DNA of 17,244 bases, taken from NCBI GenBank assembly GCA_044445965.1, contig JBIOEJ010000123.1:1-17244 (forward strand). Direction: 5' to 3'. The DNA comes from GAS188 sp044445965. Lineage in GTDB: Bacteria; Pseudomonadota; Alphaproteobacteria; Rhizobiales; Beijerinckiaceae. The notes under the pieces were generated by a model, which did not search any database, was not told where the DNA came from, and saw only the letters and a program-made list of their open reading frames with translations. A program made the position numbers and the translations under genes. Below are positions 1-6,222 of this stretch, in pieces; position 1 is the first letter of the stretch, and each line of letters begins with the position of its first letter.

Positions 1-1784
1 GGAATTGCCGGCGGCTGGGTCTTGAGGATGCGGTAGCGCGCCTGATCGAGCGCACTGCCCTGCCGTTGCGGGGCCGGCTCGGCGGCCGCGGCGTCGTCGC
101 CCTCCTGCGCCGCATCCTCGATGCGAGGCTTGTGGCTGAGCGTCGCGCCGCGCCATCTTTCCACGACCGTCTTGATGAGGTCGCGACCCGCGCCGGCGTC
201 GGCCGCGCGGCTGGGGTCGCCGATGGCGTCGCTCTTCGGAAGGAGATGCCTGGGCAGCTCCTTGAAGGTGAAGCGTGCCGGCAGCGGCACGGCCTCCCCG
301 AAGCCGACGACCTCGCGCGTGCCGAGCGACGGCACGAAGGCGAGAAGGTTGGCGGCCGCGTCGGAGACGGAGGAGCGCAGCAGCGTCTGGTCGCGATCAT
401 TGGCCATGCGCATTGCGAACAAGGTGCTGCATTGCGAGATGATGGTAGGGTCGAGCTCGGCAGGCCGCTGGGTGACGAGGCCGAGGAAGACGCCGTATTT
501 GCGCCCCTCCTTGGCGATCCGCGACAGGGCACGCCGGGTCGGGCCGAAGCCGATCGAGCGATCGGCCGAGGCGTAGCGGTGCGCTTCCTCGCAGACGATC
601 AGCAGCGGCACCGCGCCGTCGCTCCACAGGCCGAGCTCGAAGGCGAGACGGCAGAGGACGCAGACCACGGCATCGACCACCTCGACCGGGAGGCCGGCAA
701 GCTGCATGATGGTCATCGGCTTGCCGTTCGGCTCCAGCCTGAACAGCTGCGTCAAGAGCTCGCCCATCGTGTCGCCGCCGACATTGGCGTTCTCGAACAT
801 GAAGCCGTAGCGGGGGTCGTTGCGGATCGTCTCGATGCGGGTCATGAGGCGATGGTAGTGCATGCGCGAGGAGCGATTCTCCAATCGTCCCATCCGGTCG
901 TCGATCAGCGAGATCAGGTCCTGGAGCAGGTAGGGCACCGGCGTGTCGATGGTATAGCCGGTGAGCTTGGGGTCGCTTCTCTTGAGGCCCAGGCGATCCG
1001 CCGAGGATTTGTATTGGGAGTACATGCTCTTGGCGATCGGGATGAGCTCGGCCAATATCTCCAGCTCCTCGACGACGCCGGGCCTGCCGCCATAGACAAC
1101 GTCGGCCGTCTCCTCGAAATTGAACAGCCAGAACGGCAATTTGAGATTGCGCGGATTGATGACGTGGGCGCGGTCCCCGAAGCAGCGCGCATATTCATTG
1201 TGGCCATCGAGCAGGAAGATGCGCAGATCCGGCCGTGCATCGAGGATTTCCCGGAGAATGACCGCGACCGCGCTCGATTTGCCGACGCCCGTGGTGCCGA
1301 GCACGGCGAAATGCTTGCTCAGGAGATCGTCCACATGGATGGAGGCGGCGATCGTCTCGTCCTGGTGCAGCTTGCCGATCTCGATCGTGCGCCCGGCGGC
1401 CGCCTTGTAGATGAGGCCGAGATCCTGGTTGCCGATCACGGTGGCCGGGTCGCCGATGGCGGGGTAGGTCTTGACGCCGCGCTGGAAGTAGCTCGCTCCC
1501 GTCGCATCAGTCCTGATCTCGCCCATCAGGTCGACGCGGGCAATCGCACGGTAGCCATTTTGGCGCACCGTTTCGGACTTCTCGGCCGCAACCTCGGTGA
1601 TCATCCCGATGACGTAGGATTGGCCGGTGCGGATGCCCAGGAACTTGCCGACGGTCGCCCGCGTCTCCTCGGAGCGGCCAGGCACGGGAATCCCGATCCG
1701 CGCTTCCGAGCCCCGTATCGACAGGACATCGCCGAGCGGTTCGGGCGGGCCCGCGCCCAGATCATGCAAGGCTTCCGAGATCAC
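1..1784 (-). CDS. HerA-type hexameric DNA-translocase ATPase (DUF87 family), 3' end cut by window
   Basis: This is a P-loop ATPase of the HerA/FtsK superclade (COG0433), a family of ring-shaped DNA translocases. The frame is open from GTG at 1784 to the window edge, about 594 codons, with the C-terminus missing. The N-terminal ~130 residues resemble the HAS beta-barrel. Walker A is GTTGVGKS at residues 163-170. Walker B is LLIVCEEAH with the acidic pair at residues 399-400, and TQRPAEL follows it. The start is GTG because an in-frame TGA at 1827-1829 closes the frame, no in-frame ATG lies between, and AGGGGAG sits 8 nt upstream of the GTG. The visible C-terminal tail is Ala/Glu/Gln-rich and probably disordered. 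In archaea HerA works with the nuclease NurA in end resection; some bacterial HerA proteins belong to defence systems. Neither NurA nor a defence partner is visible, so its role here is open. Confidence 0.93.
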   Translation of the reverse strand, partial: MISEALHDLGAGPPEPLGDVLSIRGSEARIGIPVPGRSEETRATVGKFLGIRTGQSYVIGMITEVAAEKSETVRQNGYRAIARVDLMGEIRTDATGASYFQRGVKTYPAIGDPATVIGNQDLGLIYKAAAGRTIEIGKLHQDETIAASIHVDDLLSKHFAVLGTTGVGKSSAVAVILREILDARPDLRIFLLDGHNEYARCFGDRAHVINPRNLKLPFWLFNFEETADVVYGGRPGVVEELEILAELIPIAKSMYSQYKSSADRLGLKRSDPKLTGYTIDTPVPYLLQDLISLIDDRMGRLENRSSRMHYHRLMTRIETIRNDPRYGFMFENANVGGDTMGELLTQLFRLEPNGKPMTIMQLAGLPVEVVDAVVCVLCRLAFELGLWSDGAVPLLIVCEEAHRYASADRSIGFGPTRRALSRIAKEGRKYGVFLGLVTQRPAELDPTIISQCSTLFAMRMANDRDQTLLRSSVSDAAANLLAFVPSLGTREVVGFGEAVPLPARFTFKELPRHLLPKSDAIGDPSRAADAGAGRDLIKTVVERWRGATLSHKPRIEDAAQEGDDAAAAEPAPQRQGSALDQARYRILKTQPPAI

Positions 1785-1851
1785 GAGCGCCTCTCCCCTG
1801 GCGAAATTGCCGCGCTCCTTTATGGGTCAAAACCTTTTATGATCTCTCTCG

Positions 1852-1881
1852 AATGGAATAAATAATTTCCTCAATTCCATT
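1852..1881. repeat. Inverted repeat AATGGAAT / ATTCCATT in the HerA upstream region
   Basis: Two perfect 8-bp arms, AATGGAAT at 1852-1859 and ATTCCATT at 1874-1881, flank a 14-bp AT-rich spacer. The site lies 68-97 bp upstream of the HerA-type GTG start in AT-rich DNA where its promoter is expected. It could be an operator or a chance feature of AT-rich sequence; nothing else supports a function. Confidence 0.35.
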
Positions 1882-1898
1882 AACCTTAAGACATTGAA

Positions 1899-1943
1899 GC
1901 ATGATCCGGAAAAGTGGAAGCCGGTTTTCCGAAAAGATCATGC
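1899..1943. repeat. Palindromic intergenic repeat of rhizobial type
   Basis: Outer arms GCATGATC (1899-1906) and GATCATGC (1936-1943) enclose inner arms CGGAAAA (1907-1913) and TTTTCCG (1925-1931), with four unpaired A residues at 1932-1935. Transcribed from either strand it would fold into a long stem-loop. From memory, this arrangement is a very common dispersed intergenic element in Hyphomicrobiales genomes. Only one copy occurs in the window, so its repetitive nature is recalled, not shown here. It carries no coding capacity. Confidence 0.75.
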
Positions 1944-2035
1944 GAAAACAAAAACTTCGACGGCTTGACCCATTCCGTCTAAACCTCATCCGGCCCTAAT
2001 GCTACGGCGCATTTTCCGACTTGCTCTCTTGCCGC

Positions 2036-2064
2036 GAGAACGAAGCGTGATCATCTTCGTTCTC
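2036..2064 (-). terminator. Stem-loop downstream of the 134-aa gene, possible terminator
   Basis: Perfect 9-bp arms GAGAACGAA (2036-2044) and TTCGTTCTC (2056-2064) flank an 11-nt loop that contains TGATCA. The structure is about 105 bp beyond the stop codon of the minus-strand 134-aa gene. No clear U-tract follows on the minus strand, so an intrinsic terminator is only possible. A protein-binding palindrome is the alternative. Confidence 0.4.
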
Positions 2065-2170
2065 CCTTTCCTGATGGAGTTGATGCCACGTCAACGACAG
2101 CGCCGACGGTTGGTTCCCGCGTTCCGAACGCTGCGACATCAAGTCCCGGCCGGGCATGGCGGCGAGCGCC

Positions 2171-2575
2171 TCAGTGCGACACCGACACGAACATGTCCTG
2201 GAGGCCATAAGCCGCGATCAAGCCTCGCTCCGCATAGGCGTCCAGAACGGGCTTGGGCTGCCGGTCCATATAGGCGTCGAAGAGGCGTTGCGCCTCGGCT
2301 TCGCATTGCTCGAGGCTGAGCAACAACCGCGTCTGCCGGGCATCCTGGTTCGCCTCAGCCTGGTCCGCCATCAGCGCGGTCACATCGAGAATCCGTTCCG
2401 CCGCGATGACGATACGGTCATCGCCGTCGCTGGCGATCGCCATCTTGAACAAGCGTCGAATTTCACGAGCCCGGCTGTCCCATGAGGTCTCTGTCCGATA
2501 GGCCGAAACTGCCAGATCGACGAGATAAGCCCGAACGAAATTCACGTGGTCATGAGACACGGCGGTAAGCGACAT
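2171..2575 (-). CDS. Hypothetical protein, 134 aa
   Basis: I do not recognise a family. The predicted protein is soluble and mostly helical, with many Ala, Asp, Glu, Arg and Leu residues, no signal peptide and no membrane segment. Two acidic-basic helical stretches (about residues 10-45 and 55-105) are followed by a short C-terminus ending in VSVSH. The gene is credible because ATG at 2575 is preceded by CAGGAG at 7 nt spacing, and a promoter with a perfect TTGACA box lies just upstream. It is monocistronic: the HerA-type gene downstream is 386 bp away, and the SIS gene upstream ends 171 bp before it. An overlapping plus-strand frame at 2156-2485 has no such signals. Confidence 0.72.
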   Translation of the reverse strand: MSLTAVSHDHVNFVRAYLVDLAVSAYRTETSWDSRAREIRRLFKMAIASDGDDRIVIAAERILDVTALMADQAEANQDARQTRLLLSLEQCEAEAQRLFDAYMDRQPKPVLDAYAERGLIAAYGLQDMFVSVSH

Positions 2576-2603
2576 GGCGTTCTCCTGAGGTTTAAGATGA
2601 GAT

Positions 2604-2633
2604 AGTATTCGTGATAAAATTTGGCATTGTCAA
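2604..2633 (-). promoter_or_regulatory. Predicted sigma-70-type promoter of the 134-aa gene
   Basis: Read on the minus strand, TTGACA (2633-2628) is followed after 18 nt by AATACT (2609-2604), which matches four of six consensus -10 bases. The ATG at 2575 is 28 nt beyond the -10 box, leaving a short leader that includes the ribosome binding site. The surrounding 2590-2700 is markedly AT-rich compared with the rest of the window, as expected for a promoter. Confidence 0.5.
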
Positions 2634-2716
2634 TTAGATTCTTATGTCCAAAACGTAAATATATAAATTCTATACATCAAGCCAATACATCGTTAAGCCT
2701 ATGCGATGTCGAGACG

Positions 2717-2737
2717 CCGCCGCTGCTTTCGCGGCGG
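2717..2737 (-). terminator. Hairpin just after the SIS gene stop, likely terminator
   Basis: Perfect GC-only arms CCGCCGC (2717-2723) and GCGGCGG (2731-2737) flank a 7-nt loop. It begins 9 nt after the stop codon of the minus-strand ATPase-SIS operon. There is no strong U-tract, so termination efficiency is uncertain, but the position fits the end of that transcript. Confidence 0.45.
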
Positions 2738-2746
2738 GGAAGCAGG

Positions 2747-3310
2747 CTAGAGGAGGTTGGCGTGGCGGGATCGCATGGCGGCGAAATCGACGCCGAGCTT
2801 GCGCGTCAGCTCAAGGACGACGAGCTCGCATAGAACGAACAAGGCGAGCTCGTACTGGCTGCCCATCGGCATGACGGAGCGCCCTCCCACGCCGAGATCG
2901 TCGGCCATGGTCTGGGCCGGCAGGTGCAGCACGATGTCGGAGGCCGCGCCCGCGGCACTGCCCGGGACCGCAGTGATCAGCGCGATGCGGGCGCCGGCCC
3001 GTCTCGCCGACGCCATGAGCGCGAGTCCGGTCGGCAGATCGCCGAGCGCGGCGTTCACGAAGAAGAGGTCGCCCGAGCCGACCGGCGGCGCCGTCACGGC
3101 GCCGGCGACATGGGCGTCGAGACCGAGATGGTAGAGCCGCATGGTCAAGGCCTGCATCAAAAGGCCCGTGCGGCCTTGGCCATAGACGAGAATGCGCCGC
3201 GCCGCCGCAATCTCGTTCACCAGCGGCTGCGGCGCATCGGCGGGCATGCGGGCCAGTACCTGCGCCACCTCGGTGAGCAAGGGAGCGGCAGCCGTCGACA
3301 GCTTGCTCAT
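2747..3310 (-). CDS. SIS-domain protein, 6-phospho-3-hexuloisomerase-like, 187 aa
   Basis: This is a single SIS-domain protein with the size and layout of 6-phospho-3-hexuloisomerase (HxlB/PHI), which interconverts hexulose 6-phosphate and fructose 6-phosphate. Visible marks are ILVYGQGRTGL at residues 40-50, MRLYHLG at 57-63, the PMGSQYE region with Glu153, and the family-like C-terminus RSRHANLL. An oddity is the phosphate-binding SGSGxT loop, which here reads NAALGDL (residues 86-92) with no serine or threonine in the core. Catalysis on the usual substrate is therefore doubtful. Its ATG overlaps the TGA of the ABC ATPase gene by 4 nt (ATGA), so it is co-transcribed and probably translationally coupled. 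The family call is firm; the activity is unknown. A sugar-phosphate-sensing or altered isomerase role is possible. Confidence 0.88.
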   Translation of the reverse strand: MSKLSTAAAPLLTEVAQVLARMPADAPQPLVNEIAAARRILVYGQGRTGLLMQALTMRLYHLGLDAHVAGAVTAPPVGSGDLFFVNAALGDLPTGLALMASARRAGARIALITAVPGSAAGAASDIVLHLPAQTMADDLGVGGRSVMPMGSQYELALFVLCELVVLELTRKLGVDFAAMRSRHANLL

Positions 3311-4101
3311 GACGCCGCCCCCGCCGCTCCGCGCGACAGCACGCCGCGCTTGAGGAAAATGCCGGTGATCTCCTCCGTGACGCGCAGGAAATCCGCGTGC
3401 TTGCGCGCCTCGAGGCCGCGAGGGCGCGCCATCTTCACCTCGATGACGCGCTCGATGCGGCCGGGCCTCGGGCTCATCACCACGACCCTGTCGGACAACA
3501 GCACTGCCTCGTCGATGGAATGGGTGATGAACAGCACCGTCTTCTCGCGAGCGAGCCACAGGGCCTCGAGGTCGAGCCGCATCTGCTCGCGCGTCAGCGC
3601 GTCGAGCGCGCCGAAGGGCTCGTCCATGATCAGCGTCGCGGGGTCGTGGATCAGGGCCCGGGCGATCGAGCAACGCTGGCGCATGCCCCCCGACAGCTCG
3701 TACGGGTAGCGGTTCTCGAATTCGGCGAGGCCGACTTGCGACAGCAGGGCGCGCGCCCTGTCGGTATAGCTCTCGGCCGAGAGGCCCCGCATCTCGACCT
3801 GGAAGAGCACGTTGCCCAGAGCGCTGCGCCAATCGAGCAGGACGGGCGACTGGAAGACGATGCCGACATCGCCGATCGGTCCCGTCACCGTCCGGCCACC
3901 GATGCGGATCGCCCCCTCGGTCGGCGTGATCAGGCCGCAGATCAGGCGGAGCAAGGTCGACTTGCCGCAGCCGGAAGGTCCGACGATCGACACGAACTCC
4001 CGTTCGGCTACGTCCAAGGTGATGCGGTCGAGCGCATGGGTCGTCATCTCGCCGCGGCGAAAGACCTTGCTTACGTCGTCGACGGCGATGCTCCCGGTCA
4101 T
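3307..4101 (-). CDS. ABC transporter ATPase, NitT/TauT type (SsuB/TauB/ThiZ-like), 264 aa
   Basis: This cytoplasmic ATPase powers the importer whose permease and binding protein are encoded divergently. Walker A is GPSGCGKST at residues 41-49, the Q-loop glutamine is Gln84, the signature is LSGGM at 137-141, Walker B is LIMDEP at 157-162, and the switch histidine is His194 in ITHSIDEA. Length and the motif FGALDALTRE are typical of the nitrate/sulfonate/taurine/thiamine-precursor class. The start is ATG at 4101, preceded by AGAGGAG. A much longer in-frame reading runs upstream to 6039, but it is antisense to the permease and binding-protein genes and is not coding. The gene overlaps the downstream SIS gene by 4 nt. 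Confidence 0.96.
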   Translation of the reverse strand: MTGSIAVDDVSKVFRRGEMTTHALDRITLDVAEREFVSIVGPSGCGKSTLLRLICGLITPTEGAIRIGGRTVTGPIGDVGIVFQSPVLLDWRSALGNVLFQVEMRGLSAESYTDRARALLSQVGLAEFENRYPYELSGGMRQRCSIARALIHDPATLIMDEPFGALDALTREQMRLDLEALWLAREKTVLFITHSIDEAVLLSDRVVVMSPRPGRIERVIEVKMARPRGLEARKHADFLRVTEEITGIFLKRGVLSRGAAGAAS

Positions 4102-4254
4102 CTGCGCTCCTCTTTCCACTGCACGAACGGCTCCGATCGATGGCCGCGAGCTTAACATAGTCGCGACTTGACGCGGCTCACCGCAGCGGAAACAGTGGCT
4201 AAAAGGGCCGGACGCTGATCCGGCTCGGCGAAGGGCTTCGGGAGGACCTTCACG
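4102..4254. promoter_or_regulatory. Divergent promoter region between ATPase-SIS and permease-binding-protein units
   Basis: This 153-bp spacer must hold start signals for both transport half-operons. A TTGACG near 4168 and the local AT-rich tract around 4152-4162 are candidate elements, but no convincing paired -35/-10 boxes or operator palindrome could be assigned on either strand. No thiamine (THI box) or other riboswitch is recognisable by eye in the leader. Confidence 0.4.
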
Positions 4255-5088
4255 ATGACGCTTGCGGCCGAGGGCTCGAAGAAGCTCAGCTGGGCCCGGA
4301 TCGCCGCATGGCTCGCTCCGCAGGCCAAGGTCCTCGGCGCGTTCGCGGGCCTGCTGCTCGTCTGGGAAGGCGCGGTGCGGCTGTTCGGCGTACGCGCCTA
4401 TATCCTGCCCGCTCCTTCGGTGATCTTGTCGGATCTCGCCAAGCGTGCCCCGACCGTCGCCGATGCCGTGCTCTACACCGCCCAGCCGATGCTGATCGGC
4501 TTTGCGGCCGCAGTCGTCGTCGGCGTCCTGCTGGCGCTCGTCGTCACCTTCTCGCGCACGCTGCAAGCGGTCATCTATCCGCTGATCGTGTTCCTGCAGA
4601 TCGTGCCCAAGATCGCCGTCGCGCCGCTCTTCATCATCTGGTTCGGCTACGGCCTCACGCCGAAGGTGCTGCTGGTCTTCCTGTTGTCGTTCTTCCCGAT
4701 CGTGGTCAGCGCCATCCAGGCCTTCCGCTCGGTCGATCCGGACATCATGGATTTGGCGCGCACCACCGGCGCCTCGGCCTGGCGTGTCTTCTGGAAGGTG
4801 CAGGCGCCGCACGCCTTGCCGCTCCTGTTCACCGGCTTCAAGGTGGCGGCGGCGCTCTCGGCGACCGCCGCCGTCGTCGCCGAATTCGTCGCCTCCGATC
4901 GCGGCCTCGGCTATCTGCTTCTCGAATACAACAACAACATGAACACGCCCATGGCGTTTGCGACCGTGCTGGTGCTCAGCGTCATGGGGCTCGCCCTCTA
5001 TGGCGTGGTCGAAGCGCTCGAGCGCTTCGCCATTCCTTGGCACGTGTCGCGCCGCGGCGCCGAAGCTCAACTGACCGGAAATCCTTAA
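4255..5088 (+). CDS. ABC transporter permease, NitT/TauT type (SsuC/ThiX-like), 277 aa
   Basis: This inner-membrane permease of the BPD_transp_1 family forms the channel of the importer. Hydrophobic segments appear at about residues 25-42, 76-98, 105-131, 136-156, 193-214 and 235-255, giving the usual six spans. The ATPase-docking EAA loop is visible as DLARTTGAS...P at about residues 167-186. GGGAGGA precedes the ATG with about 8 nt spacing. The binding protein starts 18 nt downstream, so the two are one operon, with the ATPase gene divergent. Sequence alone cannot separate sulfonate, nitrate, taurine and pyrimidine-precursor transporters; the partner binding protein favours a thiamine-precursor-like ligand. 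Confidence 0.95.
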   Translation: MTLAAEGSKKLSWARIAAWLAPQAKVLGAFAGLLLVWEGAVRLFGVRAYILPAPSVILSDLAKRAPTVADAVLYTAQPMLIGFAAAVVVGVLLALVVTFSRTLQAVIYPLIVFLQIVPKIAVAPLFIIWFGYGLTPKVLLVFLLSFFPIVVSAIQAFRSVDPDIMDLARTTGASAWRVFWKVQAPHALPLLFTGFKVAAALSATAAVVAEFVASDRGLGYLLLEYNNNMNTPMAFATVLVLSVMGLALYGVVEALERFAIPWHVSRRGAEAQLTGNP

Positions 5089-5106
5089 GGCACCAGGGAG
5101 GACGAT

Positions 5107-6084
5107 ATGCGTAGAGGGTGGATAGCGGCTGCCTTGATCGCGGCCTTCGGCTTCGCTTCGCCGGCGGCCGCGCTCGACAAGGTGACGTTCCGCTTGAATT
5201 GGGTTCTCTACGGCTTTCACACCCCGTTCTATCTCGGGCTCGAACGCGGCTATTACCGCGACGAGGGGATCGACTTGACCATCGGCGAGGGGCAGGGCTC
5301 GGTGCGCGCGGTGCAAACCGTGGGCGCCAAGGGCGACACGTTCGGGCTCGCGGATGGCGGCAGCGTGATCAACGGGGTCGCTCGGGGCGCGCCCGTCAGA
5401 GCCGTGATGGCGGTCACCAATTCCTCGCCCTATACGCTTACCGGCCGCTCGGATATCGGCATCAAGACGCTCAAGGATTTCGAGGGCCGCACCATCGCCA
5501 GCGCGCCTGGCGAGGCCGGCCTGGCGCTGCTTCCCGCATTGTTCCAGCGCAATGGCGTCGATATGTCGAAGGTCAAGATCCTGCGCGTCGAGGGCGCCGG
5601 CAAGATGGTCGCGATCGCCGAGAAGCGCGCCGACGGGATCATGGGCGGGCTCGACAATCAGTCCCTGACGCTCGCCGCCCAAGGCATCCCGATCGTCGAT
5701 TTCGGCTACGCCAAATACGGCGTGAACACGGTCGGCCTGACCATCGTCGCCAATGACGAGCTCACCAAATCCAATCCCGATCTGGTTCGCCGCTTCGTCA
5801 AGGCGACCGTGCGCAGCTTCGAGGCGGCGTTGAAGGAACCCGAGGCCTCGATCAAGGCCGGCCAGAAGATCAAGCCCGATCTCGAGACCGACCTCTCGAT
5901 GGCGCAGCTCAGGACCGGCTTCGGCCTGATGAAGAGCGAGGCGACGAAAGAGCTGCCGACCGGCACCTTCGCGCTCAAGGATTGGCAGGACACGGAGGAG
6001 TTGATGAGGAAGTACCAGGACCTGCAGACCGACAAGCAACCGACCGATTTCTTCAGCAACGACTTCCTGCCGAAGCCGATGTGA
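5107..6084 (+). CDS. NMT1/THI5-like periplasmic substrate-binding protein, 325 aa
   Basis: This is the extracytoplasmic binding component of the importer. Residues 1-22 form a Sec signal peptide (Arg-Arg, hydrophobic core, then SPAAA before LDKV). The mature start VTFRLNWVLYGFHTPFYLGLERGYYRDEGI is typical of the NMT1/THI5-like family. Members bind pyrimidine thiamine precursors (ThiY), riboflavin, sulfonates or aromatic acids. AGGGAGGA precedes the ATG at good spacing. The length matches the family and no truncation is seen. No thiamine gene lies in the window, and the linked SIS gene is unusual for a thiamine system, so the ligand is unassigned. A long open frame on the opposite strand is a GC-bias shadow. 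Confidence 0.95.
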   Translation: MRRGWIAAALIAAFGFASPAAALDKVTFRLNWVLYGFHTPFYLGLERGYYRDEGIDLTIGEGQGSVRAVQTVGAKGDTFGLADGGSVINGVARGAPVRAVMAVTNSSPYTLTGRSDIGIKTLKDFEGRTIASAPGEAGLALLPALFQRNGVDMSKVKILRVEGAGKMVAIAEKRADGIMGGLDNQSLTLAAQGIPIVDFGYAKYGVNTVGLTIVANDELTKSNPDLVRRFVKATVRSFEAALKEPEASIKAGQKIKPDLETDLSMAQLRTGFGLMKSEATKELPTGTFALKDWQDTEELMRKYQDLQTDKQPTDFFSNDFLPKPM

Positions 6085-6222
6085 GGCCCTTTTTGAACTT
6101 CAAGAAAACTCCGACGCAAAATCGCGATAAGACCCGGAGCGCTTGCCCCATCAATGCTCGCCGCCATGGTAAGTTCCACGGCGTCGCGCTGCGTTCCTGC
6201 GATAAATTGACGGGGGTATTTG

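Larger units (their letters stand above)
1785..2170. other. Gene-poor intergenic stretch (386 bp)
   Basis: No credible gene lies between the HerA-type start and the end of the 134-aa gene. The stretch holds the inverted repeat at 1852-1881, the rhizobial palindrome at 1899-1943 and a 9-bp hairpin at 2036-2064. The short open frames across it lack ribosome binding sites and recognisable protein sequence. The part at 1800-1900 is AT-rich and probably carries the HerA-type promoter, but I could not pick convincing -35/-10 boxes. Confidence 0.6.

Noticed and set aside
66..1865. 599-codon plus-strand open frame
   Set aside because: It is antisense to the HerA-type gene, shows no protein family, and is rich in Arg, Asp and His as expected from reading a GC-rich gene backwards.
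1852..1881. Third copy of the ROK-type operator
   Set aside because: It shares AATTCCATT with copy B, but the arms are 14 bp apart rather than 1 bp and the downstream AAACC block is missing, so the likeness is probably chance.
4102..4254. Thiamine-pyrophosphate riboswitch in front of the NMT1/THI5-type transporter
   Set aside because: No THI-box core (CTGAGA-type and ACCTGATCTGG-type segments) can be found in the leader.
4102..6039. Long minus-strand extension in frame with the ABC ATPase (910 codons in total)
   Set aside because: The extension is antisense to the permease and binding-protein genes. The real ATPase start at 4101 has a ribosome binding site and the normal family N-terminus.
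6085..6222. Small palindrome TTGAACTTCAA at 6093-6103 after the binding-protein stop, considered as a terminator
   Set aside because: The 5-bp AT-rich stem is too weak and no T-run follows it.
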